Below are positions 1-11,743 of a stretch of DNA of 64,000 bases, piece by piece. Source of the DNA: Hippasteria phrygiana. Taxonomy: Eukaryota; Echinodermata; Asteroidea; Valvatida; Goniasteridae. Each line of letters begins with the position of its first letter. Position 1 is the stretch's first letter. Below the pieces are notes generated by a model. The model was not told the DNA's origin. It ran no database searches and saw only the letters and a list, made by a program, of their open reading frames with translations. Where the stretch lies: NCBI GenBank assembly GCA_037893225.1, contig JAZGUH010000452.1, positions 806,001 to 870,000 on the forward strand, read 5' to 3'. A program made the position numbers and the translations under genes.

Positions 1-1738
1 TGAAATTGTTTACAATATAAATACTCTTGCTCTTAAATATATAGCGTAGTGGTAGCGTAAGGACAGGATTCAAGCGTAGTGCTAATTCCCAAAAGCGTAG
101 TGGGCGCTAGCGCTATTAAATGCCTGGCTAGAACACTGATGCACTGTGCTGCGTCTGGCAGGGTTCAATCCGCAAACCTTAAATTCACGCATTCAAACCA
201 CAAACCCTAAATTATGCTAAAGTCACACAGATCGCCTCTGTTAATCTTGCATAATTTGAGGTGACTCCATTTTTATTATTCCTTAGAAACAAAGATGAAC
301 TCATGACTGTACCTAATATGTACAGTGTACATTGTACATATATTCTAAAGTACAATGTACAATATTCTGGTTTTGACAAATTTTTGTTAATATTTCCTAT
401 TTATTTTGTGTTGCGCCTGACTGTCTTTCTCTGACTGATCCAAGCTTGTTACAAACATTCTTTATTGTCAAGTTTCTCAAAGAAATGCAACTTCTGACCA
501 AGGACATTACGGGCGTTGCATTTGCAGTCGAATATTTCCCCTCGCCTAAAAGAGCCACTTCATTGGGACTAAAGAGGTAAATGAACCATGAGAATCAATG
601 GAATAATGCCTCAGGCAACTAGCGAGTACTTCTGGATAGTACCCTTCAGGGTAAGCCTACATGTCCATGTATGTACAATGTACATTTGTAGTTTATTGTA
701 CTTGCCACAGCAGCACATGTACAAATGTACATGTATATGTACATGTGAGTAAACATGACATGTATACATTGTACATTTGTACATAATGTATGAAGTCAAA
801 TCAATGTACACATTTTGACAACTTTTATACTTTATCCTTACAATGTACCTTGCCAAAAATGATTTCAAACTACATGTATTACAGTACAAACTATCTTTCA
901 TATTGTATCTTCCAGTGTCTTTTGACAAAAATACCGTTTCCTAAACAGCTGTTTTAATCCAAAATACAAAAAACAACCTAAGCACATGTAGATCATTTTT
1001 GATTTTAGAAAACAAACTTTCCAGGGTCTGACAAATAAACAAAATACAATAAAAAACATGAAGGCAATCTCTTTGGTAAACTATGTTTTTGCTACCACGT
1101 GTCATTTATAATCATTCCAAACTACAAATACACTGTACAAGGACAAGAGAAATACATGTATATGTAGCTGCATTGTACATAAAATTGTGTATGCATATTG
1201 GTGCAGGCAGCACATCAGTCATCATACCACTATGAAACTCAAGGGGATAGAAATGGTATATAAATGAAATATTTACTTCTCTGAATGGATAGGCCTATTC
1301 CCACACAGTAGAAAAATGCATCAGCTGCATGCACACTGAACAACCTGTCATGTGTGTTCCCGTTACCAGGGGTGAGATTGGCCGAAAGGAAAAATCCACA
1401 AAATCTGCAGTGTTTGGGGGTCGCTGAGTACCCCAGAGCAACGTACATGTAGGATCTGGTTTGCATTTGCCTAAAGGCACCCCTTAAAATACCCATTTGT
1501 ATTGGTCTATCCACTTTTACAGGTAAAAACACCTTTAGGGTAACACCTCAGGAATTCCAGATTTCAAACAAATTCTTTAAAAAATTGAAATTAGTAAAAA
1601 ATCTTGACCAAAAAAATCCTGAGATCTGGAAAAATCCTGACAAATCTCACCCCTGTAGTACAGTTTTCATGTTTGTACACACAGCCATGCAAACATACGG
1701 TAGAACAAAACCAGTGACGTCAGCATTGTTTCATCATT
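1..1738. other. Gene-free, ACATGT-rich sequence
   Basis: No reading frame with a recognisable domain and no convincing exon. It begins with three spaced copies of AGCGTAGTG (about 46-115) and has dense TGTACATTGTACAT words at 315-365, 665-790 and 1140-1180. The short open frames here are broken up by these repeats and are not believed. Confidence 0.6.
131..166 (-). mobile_element. Fragment of the CCCTGCCAGACGCA MITE
   Basis: About 35 bp match, in reverse orientation, the left end of the complete element at 51508-51616 (core GCACTGTGCTGCGTCTGGCA). Only one end is present, so it is a relic. Confidence 0.6.
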
Positions 1739-2108
1739 CCAATTCGGTCGATTCACAACTCGGTGCGCCGCCAGCGGCAACCGGGGAGAGGCCAAATTAC
1801 GCAGTGCATCATGGGAAAAAGTCGACATCGCAAAACCGGAAGTGGGTATCGCCAATGCATCGACCGTACTTCTTACTCTCCTTCTCTGCTAAATCTATCA
1901 ACTCCTCTCTCTTCTTTTCCCCACAAGGTATTCCCCAATTAGTCAAAAATTGCTTTAACTCATCCACTCGCATTCGCGCGAAATCCATACTGCTGTACTG
2001 TCCACCATCTAATACAACGCGATAGACGCAATGTCGACCAGAAAGTGGTAAATTGGCCTTTTCCGTCTTGCCGCTGGCGGCGCACTGAGTTGTGAATCGA
2101 CCGAATTG
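1739..2108 (-). mobile_element. Terminal-inverted-repeat element carrying a SAP-like reading frame
   Basis: About 60-bp imperfect inverted repeats bound the unit: 1739-1800 (TTCGGTCGATTCACAACTC then GCGCCGCCAGCGGCAA) and 2046-2108 on the other strand. Between them the minus strand reads MDFARMRVDELKQFLTNWG, then PCGEKKREELIDLAEK, a SAP-like motif (residues about 48-90 of a 106-residue frame). The open frame runs through one repeat into the interior. The SAP resembles the start of the SAP-SWIM protein at 46984. No transposase is present, so this is a non-autonomous element that either captured a SAP exon or derives from a SAP-containing transposon. No clear target duplication was found. Confidence 0.65.
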
Positions 2109-3382
2109 ATCAATATTCCTTACTGCCATATGGTCGATAAATTAATTAAATAAAATTCTCATTGTATGGACACATTCATGCAAATTGTTTACACGTGCAT
2201 TTTATGAAATAAATGTTCATCCATACTACAAGTACATACTTGTACATGTATACGTACGTTGTAATGTAGGAAATGTGCAGGAGTATGCGTACCCTATGTG
2301 TATGTAAATGTTCATAAGTTTATTACTCCAGATGGTCCAACAAAGTTTACTCAGTCACAGAATTCAAACATTCTTAATACTTCAATTTGTTCACTGTATT
2401 TTCAGAAATCATACAGGTACATGTACAATACAAGAGTTATGTACATGTACAAGTACATGTATGAGTACATATATGTACATGTACATGTAGCTCTGGCTAA
2501 ATTGTCTTGCAAGAATAAATTTGATCATTGAAACAAATTCTTTCTCCTTATTTAAAATTTTTGTTCTTCATTTTTTTTAATTTTTTTTTTTAGAGTTGAC
2601 AGATCTAGACAATAATATTTGTATAAGACTTGATACATGCAGCATGTAATACACCAAGAATGCTAATGTATGCCAGGCGAGACCAATTAACGTCATTCAG
2701 GATGTCATAACGGCACCAACACAAATATGATAAATAACTTCCAGCTGGCCGGAGCTGGTGGCCAATCATTAATCAAAAGGGACCACAGGCAATGGTGTGG
2801 GTATTTCAACAGCTCCTGGAATTCCTGGAAATGGGCATTATATATTTAAAGATTTGCAAAGTGGTTCTACCCACAAATGAAATTGGAATGAACCTAAATA
2901 AGGTGGGATTAGGTTGGTTTTACTTTCCTCGTCTTCCACATTTGTGACCTGGTTTTTTTAGTCACTACCTGTTTTGCAATTTGAGGCCCCTGTGTCAGAA
3001 ATCAATGTCAGAAAGAGACTAATGAGGACTTGCAAGGGTTGGTGGGCAACATAAGCCCAATTAAATTTCCCCCAACTCTTAATGGCCCGTCACTTATAAT
3101 TTGATGACAAAATCAGGATGTGCAGAGCTGGAGGCCTGGAACCATTGAGCACATTTTAGCTGGTTACTTCTTTCCTGTTGGTTTATACAAACCAACCAAC
3201 ACAAGTGGTTTTGGTATAAATTAGCAATACCCAAGGAATGACTGATCACACTTTCAGAGAGAAATTCTAAAGCATGAGAATGGCAAGAATACTTTATTCT
3301 TGCAATCTCATCCACAGAGAATATGCATTGTATATCAGACTTGAGAATAAGGTACATGTACATGTACAGTGTAGCACACTCT
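2109..3382. other. Gene-free interval with GTACATGTAC cluster
   Basis: No supported gene. The stretch 2415-2490 is made almost entirely of TACATGTAC-type words, which are self-complementary and give spurious Met/Tyr/Val-rich frames on both strands. The remainder is unique-looking AT-rich DNA. Confidence 0.55.
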
Positions 3383-3527
3383 GGGCCTGTTTGTTTCACA
3401 CGAATCCGGATCACGATCAGTGATCCGTGAGCTGGTTCACACACCAGATTCCGCCTAGTACATGTAGATGGAGCGAACCAGTGGCTGGATCACTGACCGC
3501 GATCCGGATTCCTGTAAAAACAGGCCC
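3383..3527. mobile_element. Hairpin MITE with GGGCCTGTTT ends
   Basis: Arms of roughly 65 bp pair across the unit: left GGGCCTGTTT with CGAATCCGGATCACGATCAG, right CGCGATCCGGATT with AAAAACAGGCCC. The centre (GCCTAGTACATGTAGATGG) is short, so the whole unit would fold into one long hairpin. No coding capacity and no clear target duplication seen. Confidence 0.7.
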
Positions 3528-3764
3528 TTTGTCTTTTGATACCTTAAGGTCACGACCTCGGCTTATCAGCAACTTGGGGTTAAGTGTTTGGCAGATCATA
3601 ACAAAGCTGTAAACATGGATTCTTCCAGAGTCAATAAAACACACATGGGCCAACTTAGTGACTTTTGCCCTCGAACACTTCATTTAAAGTGCATGATTGT
3701 ACCTAATCATTCAACACGTTTCTGGAGACAGAAATCGATGGCCCTGGTTTGCATACATACATGT

Positions 3765-4571
3765 AGGCCTTTTCACACCATGTACGTTCTTAAAATTTCA
3801 ACGAGGGTCAATTACGCTGCCTTTTCACACTACTCAACGCAGTGCCAGCATTTTGGCTACACGTACAATGTACGTGTTTCGACCCGTGTATATATTGTGC
3901 GATCGTTTACCACTACACACACAGCCGGCCGTTTAACACGGGTCGAATCAGACGCGTGTTACATGAATGCATGCTGTGCACGCACTCGAACTCCGATCCG
4001 CGGTTACACGGGTCAAACTCAACCCGGAGACGTTCACACTACGACTTTCAACACGGGTCCAACTTCTCTACACGGGTCGAGAGCTCTCAACCCACCTTCT
4101 GAGTAGGGTTGAGTTTCAACCCGGGTTGAGCACTCTACACGGGTCAGTGCCGTGTTCAAATGTTGCAGTGTGAAAAGGTCAGTCTAGTTAACCCCTTGCG
4201 TACGGATGACGCAAATATGCGGAAAAAAAACAGTGCCACCAGGCCGGATGACGCAAATATGCAGAAAAAAAACAGTGCCACCAGGCCGGATGACGCATTT
4301 GGCCACCGTTTGTGCAGTTTCAATCCATTGTTAGATTAAACAGTGCCACCAGGCCGGATGACGCCATTGGCTGCTATTTGTGCAGTTTCAATCCGTTGTT
4401 GGATTATTGTGTATAGGTTACGCTTGACTGCACAAACACATTGTAGCGGTTCGCTTGGCTGCCAGAGCCGCCGCGGCACCTCGACGTCTCCCATAAAATA
4501 CCGTACTCAAGGGGTTAACACGGGTCGGACCCGGGTCCAACACCGAGATTTTTCGTAGTGTGAAAAGGCCT
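3765..4571. mobile_element. MITE-like element with AGGCCTTTTCACAC ends, interrupted by another MITE
   Basis: The left end (AGGCCTTTTCACAC, 3765) and right end (GTGTGAAAAGGCCT, ending 4571) are perfect inverted copies. Inside lie internal copies of the same end (CCTTTTCACAC at about 3821 and GTGTGAAAAGG at about 4168) and repeated CACGGGTC words. A separate element is inserted at 4192-4514. No transposase. Confidence 0.75.
4192..4514 (+). mobile_element. piggyBac-like MITE flanked by TTAA, copy 1
   Basis: The ends are CCCCTTGCGTACGG and, inverted, CCCCTTGAGTACGG, 13 of 14 matching, with TTAA directly on both sides (4188-4191 and 4515-4518). A TTAA target and CCC-starting ends are the established piggyBac superfamily signature. 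The interior has three tandem copies of CAGTGCCACCAGGCCGGATG and no reading frame. It sits inside the 3765-4571 element. Confidence 0.75.
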
Positions 4572-5698
4572 CATGTATTCCAACTGTTTCATTATAAATA
4601 TTGCTACTACATTGTACGTGGCATATCTGAAGATTTCAAAGATCACAAAAAAATACAAATAAGTTTAGAGGCCTTCATGTACCAAAACAGTTTTTGCACC
4701 ATCTCACATGTGTAGCACAAGTCTGCTTTAAAACCCTCACATGTACATGTACATGTTTAAGTCCTATCTGTACATGTAACTATCACAGCCTATCAAAAAA
4801 TATACCCACCAACTCTCACAGCTTGTGTGTGTTTCAACCTGTCACTTGATAGGTTTTAGGGTAGTTGGCTACATTTTGGCCCTGAGAGAGGGAGTGTTAA
4901 ATTAATTAATAGACAATTTTTTTTATCAGATGGACTCATTAGAGATAGTCAAGTGTTGTGTTGTTGAGTGACTTTCAGACTTTGCAAGCCTTTAGAAAAA
5001 AACACAAATGTAAGAATGTTGCAGGGGCAAGGAAATTAGTCAACAAGTAAAACAATGAAAATAGAGATTAAAACATGAATTGAGAAAGTTTTACAATTAG
5101 AAACAATCAGTTGGGGCAGGGCTCTCAAACCAATTTATAAGAAAAAGACCTTTGCAGCGTCAGGCAGAAGCTGCAATGAGTGTAAGCAGTACACTAATGC
5201 ATGCTTATTGTATGTTTCCCCAGCTGTACAAACCTAAGTAAAAAACAACGGCTGCTTAAACTTTGCTCTCTAGATACTTGATAATGCTTATGCAAATTAA
5301 GATACAGGACATGCAAATCTGCGCTGCTGCACTGGCATTAAAGGTTTACACTACACAGTCCAGGGTTATCATTGCATGATATGATCTGTGTATTGATTCT
5401 TTAATTTTAAACAGACCCACCGCTGTCATCTGGTGACTGTGTATAATTCTAACACCTTTGTTGTATTGTCAAGTTCTTTAAAATTCAATAACAATTCCGG
5501 TTGATATGTGTGTACAAATTGTATCTTACAATGGCCTTGAGCAAATTTTCACTTGAAAAACTGAAAACACAAATTTAATCGATCATTTATAAATGTCAGT
5601 TTAATATGCAGGAATGAGACACAAATGCCATTGGAAATGGGATACTATATGAAACTACATGTACATGTGTACATTGTAATTTCAATTCTCTACTGGTG
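4572..5698. other. Gene-free interval
   Basis: Apart from the MITE at 4777-4896, AT-rich DNA with no recognisable frame, RNA gene or repeat shared with the rest of the window. Confidence 0.5.
4777..4896 (-). mobile_element. CCCTCC/CCTATCAAA MITE, copy 1
   Basis: Matches in reverse the core shared with 5775-5910, 31291-31440 and 57370-57505: ACTATCACAGCCTATC, then TTTCAACCTG, then TTGATAGGTTTTAGGG. The inner CCTATCAAA and TTTGATAGG form a hairpin. The left end is degraded. Confidence 0.65.
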
Positions 5699-5979
5699 TA
5701 TAGAGTACCAAAGTGTTTGGAACCAGAATACTTTTGTTATTTTGTGTCAATGTGTTTGCATGACTGGCTGTTTACCCTCCTGTGCACCTGGCCAAAATCG
5801 ACCCAGTTGTTGTACAGATCAAAACCTATCAAATGACAGATTGAAACACACACAAACTGTGAGAGTTGGTGTTTAGAGTTTTTGATAGGCTGTGATAGTT
5901 ATAAGTAAGAAACAATCAAAATCTCCATTTGTTTGGAGGCAGTTGTAGTGCAAACTGACGTCAGACTTCGGTACTCTAT
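5699..5979. mobile_element. TAGAGTACC MITE containing a nested MITE
   Basis: The ends TATAGAGTACCAAAGTG (5699) and GACTTCGGTACTCTATT (to 5979) are inverted. The motif GGAACCAGAATAC and the TGACGTCAG near the end recur in the copy at 36590-36702. A different MITE (5775-5910) is inserted in the middle, which explains the larger size. Confidence 0.65.
5775..5910 (+). mobile_element. CCCTCC/CCTATCAAA MITE, copy 2 (nested)
   Basis: Begins TACCCTCCTGTGCACC and carries GGCCAAAATCGACCCAG, CAAAACCTATCAAAT, GAAACACACACAAACTGTG and TTTTGATAGGCTGTGATAG. It is about 90% like the copy at 57370. It lies inside the 5699-5979 element and is therefore the younger insertion. Confidence 0.75.
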
Positions 5980-6399
5980 TGGCTTTTTACATTTATATGT
6001 ATATAGGCATACATATTATTTTTATTATTTATTTGGCAAAATTTTGACGAACATATTGACAATACAACTTTAAACAAACTCAACAAAGAAGAAATTCAGT
6101 CTCTGGTTGCACTTTTCAATTTCAATTTTAATTTCAAAAGAACATTTATTTCCACACTCTTTCACATTGGATATTTTGTGCATGTACATTAAAATGGGTG
6201 TGGAGGCATCATCCTAAAAGCCGAAGCTTGTGGTGGATGTGCCCAGTAAAACAAAGACCAAACCGATTAAAGATTTAGTATTAATTACAATAATTAAATA
6301 TATGCATGAATCGTTTAAACATTTAAGCATACTAGACAACGAATACATGACACAGATCAATGAGAGCTACAGACCATTGTAACTTTAACAAATACGAAG
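5980..6399. other. Possible LINE 3' UTR region
   Basis: The 420 bp beyond the LINE stop codon hold no gene. They may be the retrotransposon 3' untranslated part, but no poly-A tail or flanking duplication could be recognised. Confidence 0.3.
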
Positions 6400-6802
6400 T
6401 TACGTACTCTGGGAGCTGAGTAAGAATGATTTTAGTTTACATTTAAATGAGTTAATTGAAGGGTAGTCAGTTACAGACGATGGAAGATAGTTCCAGTTTT
6501 TTGGGACAGAGAAAAAAATGGTATGTTGAAAAAGAGTTGTTTTAGCTTGAGGTACATGTATGTGTATTTTGGATGCAGACCTGGTATTATAGTTATGTAT
6601 GGAGCTATTACATTTAGAAAGGTTATGTAACGATTCAGGAAGTTGATTGTTAACAAATTTATACATAAAAACATCTTGTTGAAAGACATTGATATTGGTA
6701 AGAGACAAAAGATTATATTTCTTAAATAAAGGAGTGGTGTGTGCATGAAAGTTGGCCTTACATGTACATACAATTCGAATTGCCTTTTTCTGTTCACACT
6801 AT
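6400..6802 (-). pseudogene. Non-LTR retrotransposon (LINE) ORF2 C-terminal fragment
   Basis: Reading the minus strand from 6802 to the stop at 6400 gives one open frame with the C-terminal signature of CR1/L2/RTE-type reverse transcriptase ORFs: EQKKAIRIVC, then HAHTTPLFKK, then FMYKFVNNQLP, then HNYNTRSASK, then KNWNYLPSSV, and a final FKCKLKSFL. This region follows the reverse transcriptase domain. The upstream polymerase domain is missing, as expected of a 5'-truncated insertion. The frame is still open, which suggests moderate age. It cannot move by itself. Confidence 0.8.
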
Positions 6803-7469
6803 TATTTATATTTCCCTGTTTAAATATTTATGTATGTACTTTTACTCATATGAGTATTTCTTCTTTACATGTACCTAATACTGTTACTCATAAAAACTTT
6901 AAATTGCACACAAAATTTCCATGTAGTCGCATGAGTACATGTACATGTTTGCTCTCAGGGAAAAATACTCATACATGTACTTGCACTGGTTGAAAAAAAA
7001 AATTGTATGTAACCCAAACATCACCCTTAAACTTTTGACCCAGGCATTATTGCAATAAGTTTTTTTTTTCTCCCTATTGATGAAGTCAATGAGTACAATA
7101 ACCAAATTGTCTCTTTTGTATATATTTGCTACAGATTCAATAGTTTGGGGTTTCTTTGGGATTTGTGTTCTGGTTCACCTGTTACTGCATTGCATCACGT
7201 ACTTATGTACTCTGCCCACAGCAACTAAATATATTTACAGTAAGCTTAGCTTAGGCTTAGCTGCATGTGTGTACATTGTACACATATCTTTCACAACTGT
7301 ACAAAATGTACCTGCATTTTTTTATTCCGTTTATGACTGATTTCAACCACAGTCGGGCCACAGTGATCAATGAAGCATGTCAAAATATTTGAACAAGAAA
7401 CAAAATTAATGCAAATATTTAAAGTTTCAATACTGTAAGCATCTGGGCCCAAAAGGAGTCTCTAGCCTA
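6803..7469. other. Gene-free interval
   Basis: AT-rich DNA with several TACATGTAC words (about 6870-6980) and a T run at 7061-7069. Nothing recognisable beyond that. Confidence 0.4.
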
Positions 7470-7683
7470 GGCTTGGGCACGGTATTTTACGGGAGACGTC
7501 GGGGTGTCGCGGCAGTTCTGGCAGCCAAATCGAACCGCTACAATGTGTTTGTGCAGTCAAGTGTATCATAAAAAATAATCCAACAATGGATTGAAACTGC
7601 ACAAACAGCGGCCAGTGGCGTCATCCGGCCTGGTGACACTGTTGTTTTTTTTGCACCCACAGGCGTCATCCGTACGCAAGGGG
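7470..7683 (-). mobile_element. piggyBac-like MITE, copy 2
   Basis: An inverted, diverged copy of the element at 4192-4514. Its end CGTACGCAAGGGG abuts TTAA at 7684-7687. Internal blocks (GACGTCGGGGTGTCGC, GAACCGCTACAATGTG, GGCGTCATCCGGCCTGG) match in order. Only one unit of the internal tandem is present and the far end has decayed, with no TTAA. Confidence 0.75.
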
Positions 7684-7689
7684 TTAATA

Positions 7690-10600
7690 CTTGCGTTACA
7701 AGGACGACTGACCTTTAACTGCAAATTTGTTATGTTCTACAATGGAGCTGTCCTCTTGCAATATCTCTGGGTAATCAATTTATATTTATTTATTATGAAT
7801 CATACTAAAAAAGTAAATTTACCTATCTGATGCCTTTGCTGATATTGGCAGCAAAATCGTCTGTTGTTCATCCATATCAACGCAGCATTTTGTTGCCAAA
7901 TCAATTTCTGAAAGAATAAATGATAAGCATAAATCATCATTTAGGCCCCTGTTCCATAAAGTTTCATCATAAAAGCCATTTTGAGAAGTGAAATAAAATG
8001 ATAGTGTTTAAGACATTAAGTTGAAATTTTGAAAATGAGGACAATCACCTAGGCTTGCCGCGCCTGTACCACAAGGCCAAGGGGAGCCTTTTTTAAATTT
8101 TAGAGCAATTTGTCAAAAGAAAAAAATGCCGACTTCCTTAAAAAAAATATCAGCAAAGGTCGTCTATTGTGTTCTTATTCCTGACCTTTTACAGCGGCGC
8201 TAAAATCTTTCCAATACCAACATTTACACGCCTGAGCGAACAGCGAGTAAAGCCCCAAGAGACACGCCGTCAAATCCACCCCCTGCCCGGCCGACACTTA
8301 CCTCGTCTGTTGGTGGGACGGACCCGTACGGCAACCTTCACTTTCGACATTTTTTTGACGGATCAGCTATTATTTCACCCGATATTTCCGCCAGAACAAG
8401 GTTCACAGCAATAAATCCTTTTCAGTCCATCGATGGTCCATAGGCTTGATTCTCTGTTCCTAAAAGCTGAAATCAATCTGATGATGTTTTGAGTCTGTTT
8501 GGTGGAATTTCATGTTCGTAATTCCAGTGGCATTGTAGCATTTCGCGCTCGTGCATGGTGTACCTACATCATGTATGCACAAAATGCCATAACAAACGCA
8601 ACGCAACGACGCCGCATTCGCGGGAGGATCACTGGTACCTGGCGGATCAGCAAGGCACGAGTGCTGATCTAGACTAGTTAAAAGTCCCTCCATCAAAGAG
8701 TATTTTTTGTTCAAACGAAAGAATTAATAATATACTGCTAAAAACTGCTTGCAAATTGGAAGGACTTTAAATAAATAATTGATAAAAGTTAAGATGGTCT
8801 AGCGTCTCCTGGTGAAATTTGTATTAAAATCTAAAAAGGTTTCGGATTCTTGTGATGTGAGTTGGAACTAGTCTAGTGTTAGGCAAGATTGAGGGCGCAC
8901 TAGCTAAACGCCGTAAAAAGTTGATGTTGGTCGCTGTGGTCGGTACCTCTTTTCGAGTTTCACCCCGATTTCATTTTATTCGATTTTATCAAATAATTTA
9001 ATACTTCAGACATGTTGCACTTTTTGGGGGCCAACAATCAGGAGCATTTGTTTGTGCAATAAACGCGAAAGCAACCTAAAATAAAAGCCTTTTTTGAGGT
9101 TTGCATAAGCCCGAAATAGACAAATAGTTTTTTGAGTTAAAATAAAACATGAATTTACGTTATCGTGGTTTGTTTGGCGAAATAAAATAAAACATGTCAG
9201 AAGAAAATATTTAGAAGACACATATTCAAATTAATATGTTGAACAGCACGGACAGTAATTTTTTCTTCTTCAAAATAATTTCTTCTAAACCATCTTTTCT
9301 ATCTTGGGCGTCTGCGACCCTTCAAAAATAGGCCATTATTGTGGGTTGCTTTCACGCATCTTATGCATACTTAATATAAGCCCGAATTATTGTCGGGCCA
9401 CAAATAATTCGATATAAACGTGGGCGAGGTTTGCGTTGATTTCAAAGTGAATAAGTTTCTCATTCCCAAAGTAAATAACTTGTGTTGGTGAATAATGGCA
9501 ATTTAAATAAGAAATGTTTTTCGGGGTGAAACTCAAAAACAAGATCGATTCGAGAGTATATTAAGTGTGCGTCACTTTCGAAATTCCAAAAGGACGGATG
9601 CACCCAAATCAAACGAGGCTGCGTGTACACCAATGACAAATCCCCCTCCCCCGAACACGCATTCTCAAAAACACATCCCTGTGAAGCCAAGTCATTGTCT
9701 TCTTTGTTCCTGAATAGAAAACCGTAGACTTTCTACACCTTTTTCCTTATGGAGACATCGCCCTCTTTAGAAATGCCCCGAGGAGACCTTTTCACTCTTG
9801 CCCCTATGTCTCCACAGGGTACCTGATACGGGTACAATGAAAAATCCCCCATTTACCCCCACCACACAGTCGTGTTTTACCATACCCGTGAGGACCAGGA
9901 ATAGACCCCTTCTTTTGTTCCCTGTTTATACTTGAACTTTTTCCCAACAGCTCCCATAAGGTTTGTACATTGTACACGAAATTCTCCCGAGGACTCGGCC
10001 CAAGTCATCGGTTTCATTGTTATTATTCCTAATCCCCATTGTCCCAAGTCCTCAGTCGTAAAGGATAACCAACCCACATTGCGAAAATGGAAAACTACTG
10101 AAACCCATCCAAGGTTACAAAGAAACTTACAGGTCTTGGTTAGAAAGGGACAAATCATGAAAAGTTTACCGTAATTAATTCGTTTCATCCAAAAAAGTTC
10201 AAATTGAGCAGGGAACCATTAGTTATTAAGTGGTAGTGCTTTTAATTGCGTAAAATACAATAACTGTATACAAAACACAGGACATACCACACAGACATCA
10301 AAAAAGTAGGGGCAGAAATTAATGTGATTACTGTACAGTTTTCACTTATAACTGTTTAATTCACATTCGTGCAAAAAGCAATGTACCTTATAATAAGTTT
10401 ATATCAAAGCAAAACCATGTCTAAATGTTTAATCACGACTACACCTCATTAATTATTCAGATACATGTACATGTACAGAGGAATTTTACATTACCTTCTG
10501 CGCACTTCCGGGTTGAAAGCGAAAACAAAACAACGCTTTTCAGCACATTTATTCATGCGTGAATTAATCAGGCCTTAAAAGGAAGCGCAGGCGCACGATC

Positions 10601-10750
10601 AGCATAAAGTTGTTTACTCTGACATTGAGATCCTCGTTTTCAAACACGGATGTGCGCAGATCGGCGCTAAACTCATCATTGTGGGATTCCTCTATTTGAA
10701 CAGTGCAAGATCAAAACAGATATCAGCACTTACTATTTTATATTCTTTTT
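7690..10750. other. Gene-free interval
   Basis: About 3 kb with no exon or domain I can support on either strand. The longest frames (103 codons at 9877-10188 on minus, 80 at 9932-10174 on plus) overlap each other and show no motif. No copies of the other repeats were recognised. Confidence 0.5.
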
Positions 10751-10751
10751 C

Positions 10752-11015
10752 ATCAAACAATCCACAAGGGAAACTGAATAGGTAAATCCGAATAGATTTT
10801 CAATGTGAACAAAGAAACTGGCAGGAGCGGGATTCGAACCTGCGACCTCCGGGTTACCGTACCGGCGCTCTACCAACTGAGCTATCTTGCCCTATGTTGG
10901 CGGTCTCCCAAATTGTCAGTATCTTTGTTCGGGTGGGCGCTAGTCAGAAGTCATAAACCCAGAATGCCATATAGCCAGGGATCACACCCAATTTTACGAT
11001 ACCATCTGGGAAACG
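10752..11015 (-). repeat. tRNA-derived SINE, family A, copy 1
   Basis: The tRNA-like head is 10891-10819 on the minus strand. It has box A (TAGCTCAGTTGGTAGAGC) and box B (GGTTCGAATCCC), ending GCTCCTGCCA. The anticodon stem does not fold correctly and a non-tRNA tail (TTTCTTTGTTCAC, then CCCTTGTGG) follows, so it is a SINE and not a tRNA gene. A further block on the 5' side (10892-11015) is shared with the copy at 11486-11634. Confidence 0.8.
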
Positions 11016-11485
11016 ACATAATATTGTTTTTGTTTAACAAATTGTCAAATACTTTATGTAGTATCGGTTTTTATACTTCAAAACACATCTAGTGCCGACA
11101 CAGGAAAGTTTTCAAAAGAAAAAAACAACTTTGTTTACACCTATTTTGAAGTATTCAAGTACAAAAACAAAACAAATTTTAGGGTAACATTTGTACTATT
11201 GTAATAGTAACTAATCGTTTCAGTCCAAATAAAACCCAGATCTCGTTTTTTTAGATCTCATACCAATATTTTTCCCAAACTGTATTTGCTATTACTTATT
11301 TTGGGATATGTAAAAACAAATTGCAAAGAACGTCTTACTCATGTGGAAAGGCTCCATAAATCAACATTTTTAATAACCCTTTTTAGAATAACCCTTTTTA
11401 GAGCCTGTACGCCCCACCCCAATTGCAACCAGCCTCTCCCAAAACTGTTTTATAGTCATCAAACAAACAAGGAAAACTAATTATG

Positions 11486-11634
11486 TAATTTGAACGAAGA
11501 CCACCTCCGGAGTGCTCTACCGACTGATCTATCTTGCCCTGTGTTGGCTGTCTCCCAAACTGTCAGTTTGTTTAAGTCATAAACCTGTAATGCCATGTAG
11601 CCGGGGATCACGCCCAATTTTACGATACAACACT
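11486..11634 (-). repeat. tRNA-derived SINE, family A, degenerate copy 2
   Basis: Shares CAGGGCAAGATAGATCAG (minus strand) and the block TGCCATGTAGCCGGGGATCA, then CCCAATTTTACGATAC, with copy 1. Most of the box B half of the head is lost. Confidence 0.65.
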
Positions 11635-11743
11635 GGGAGGAACATTGTGAAAATCACTCAATGAGGATACGACTTTTAAACTTATAATTCGTCAAACAAA
11701 CCACAAGGGAAACTGACTAGGTCATTTGAATGAATTTTCAAAG

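Noticed and set aside
10819..10891. Apparent tRNA gene on the minus strand (boxes A and B present)
   Set aside because: The anticodon arm does not form a proper 5-bp stem with a 7-base loop, and copies with the same non-tRNA tail occur at 11744, 18270 and 49851, so it is a SINE.
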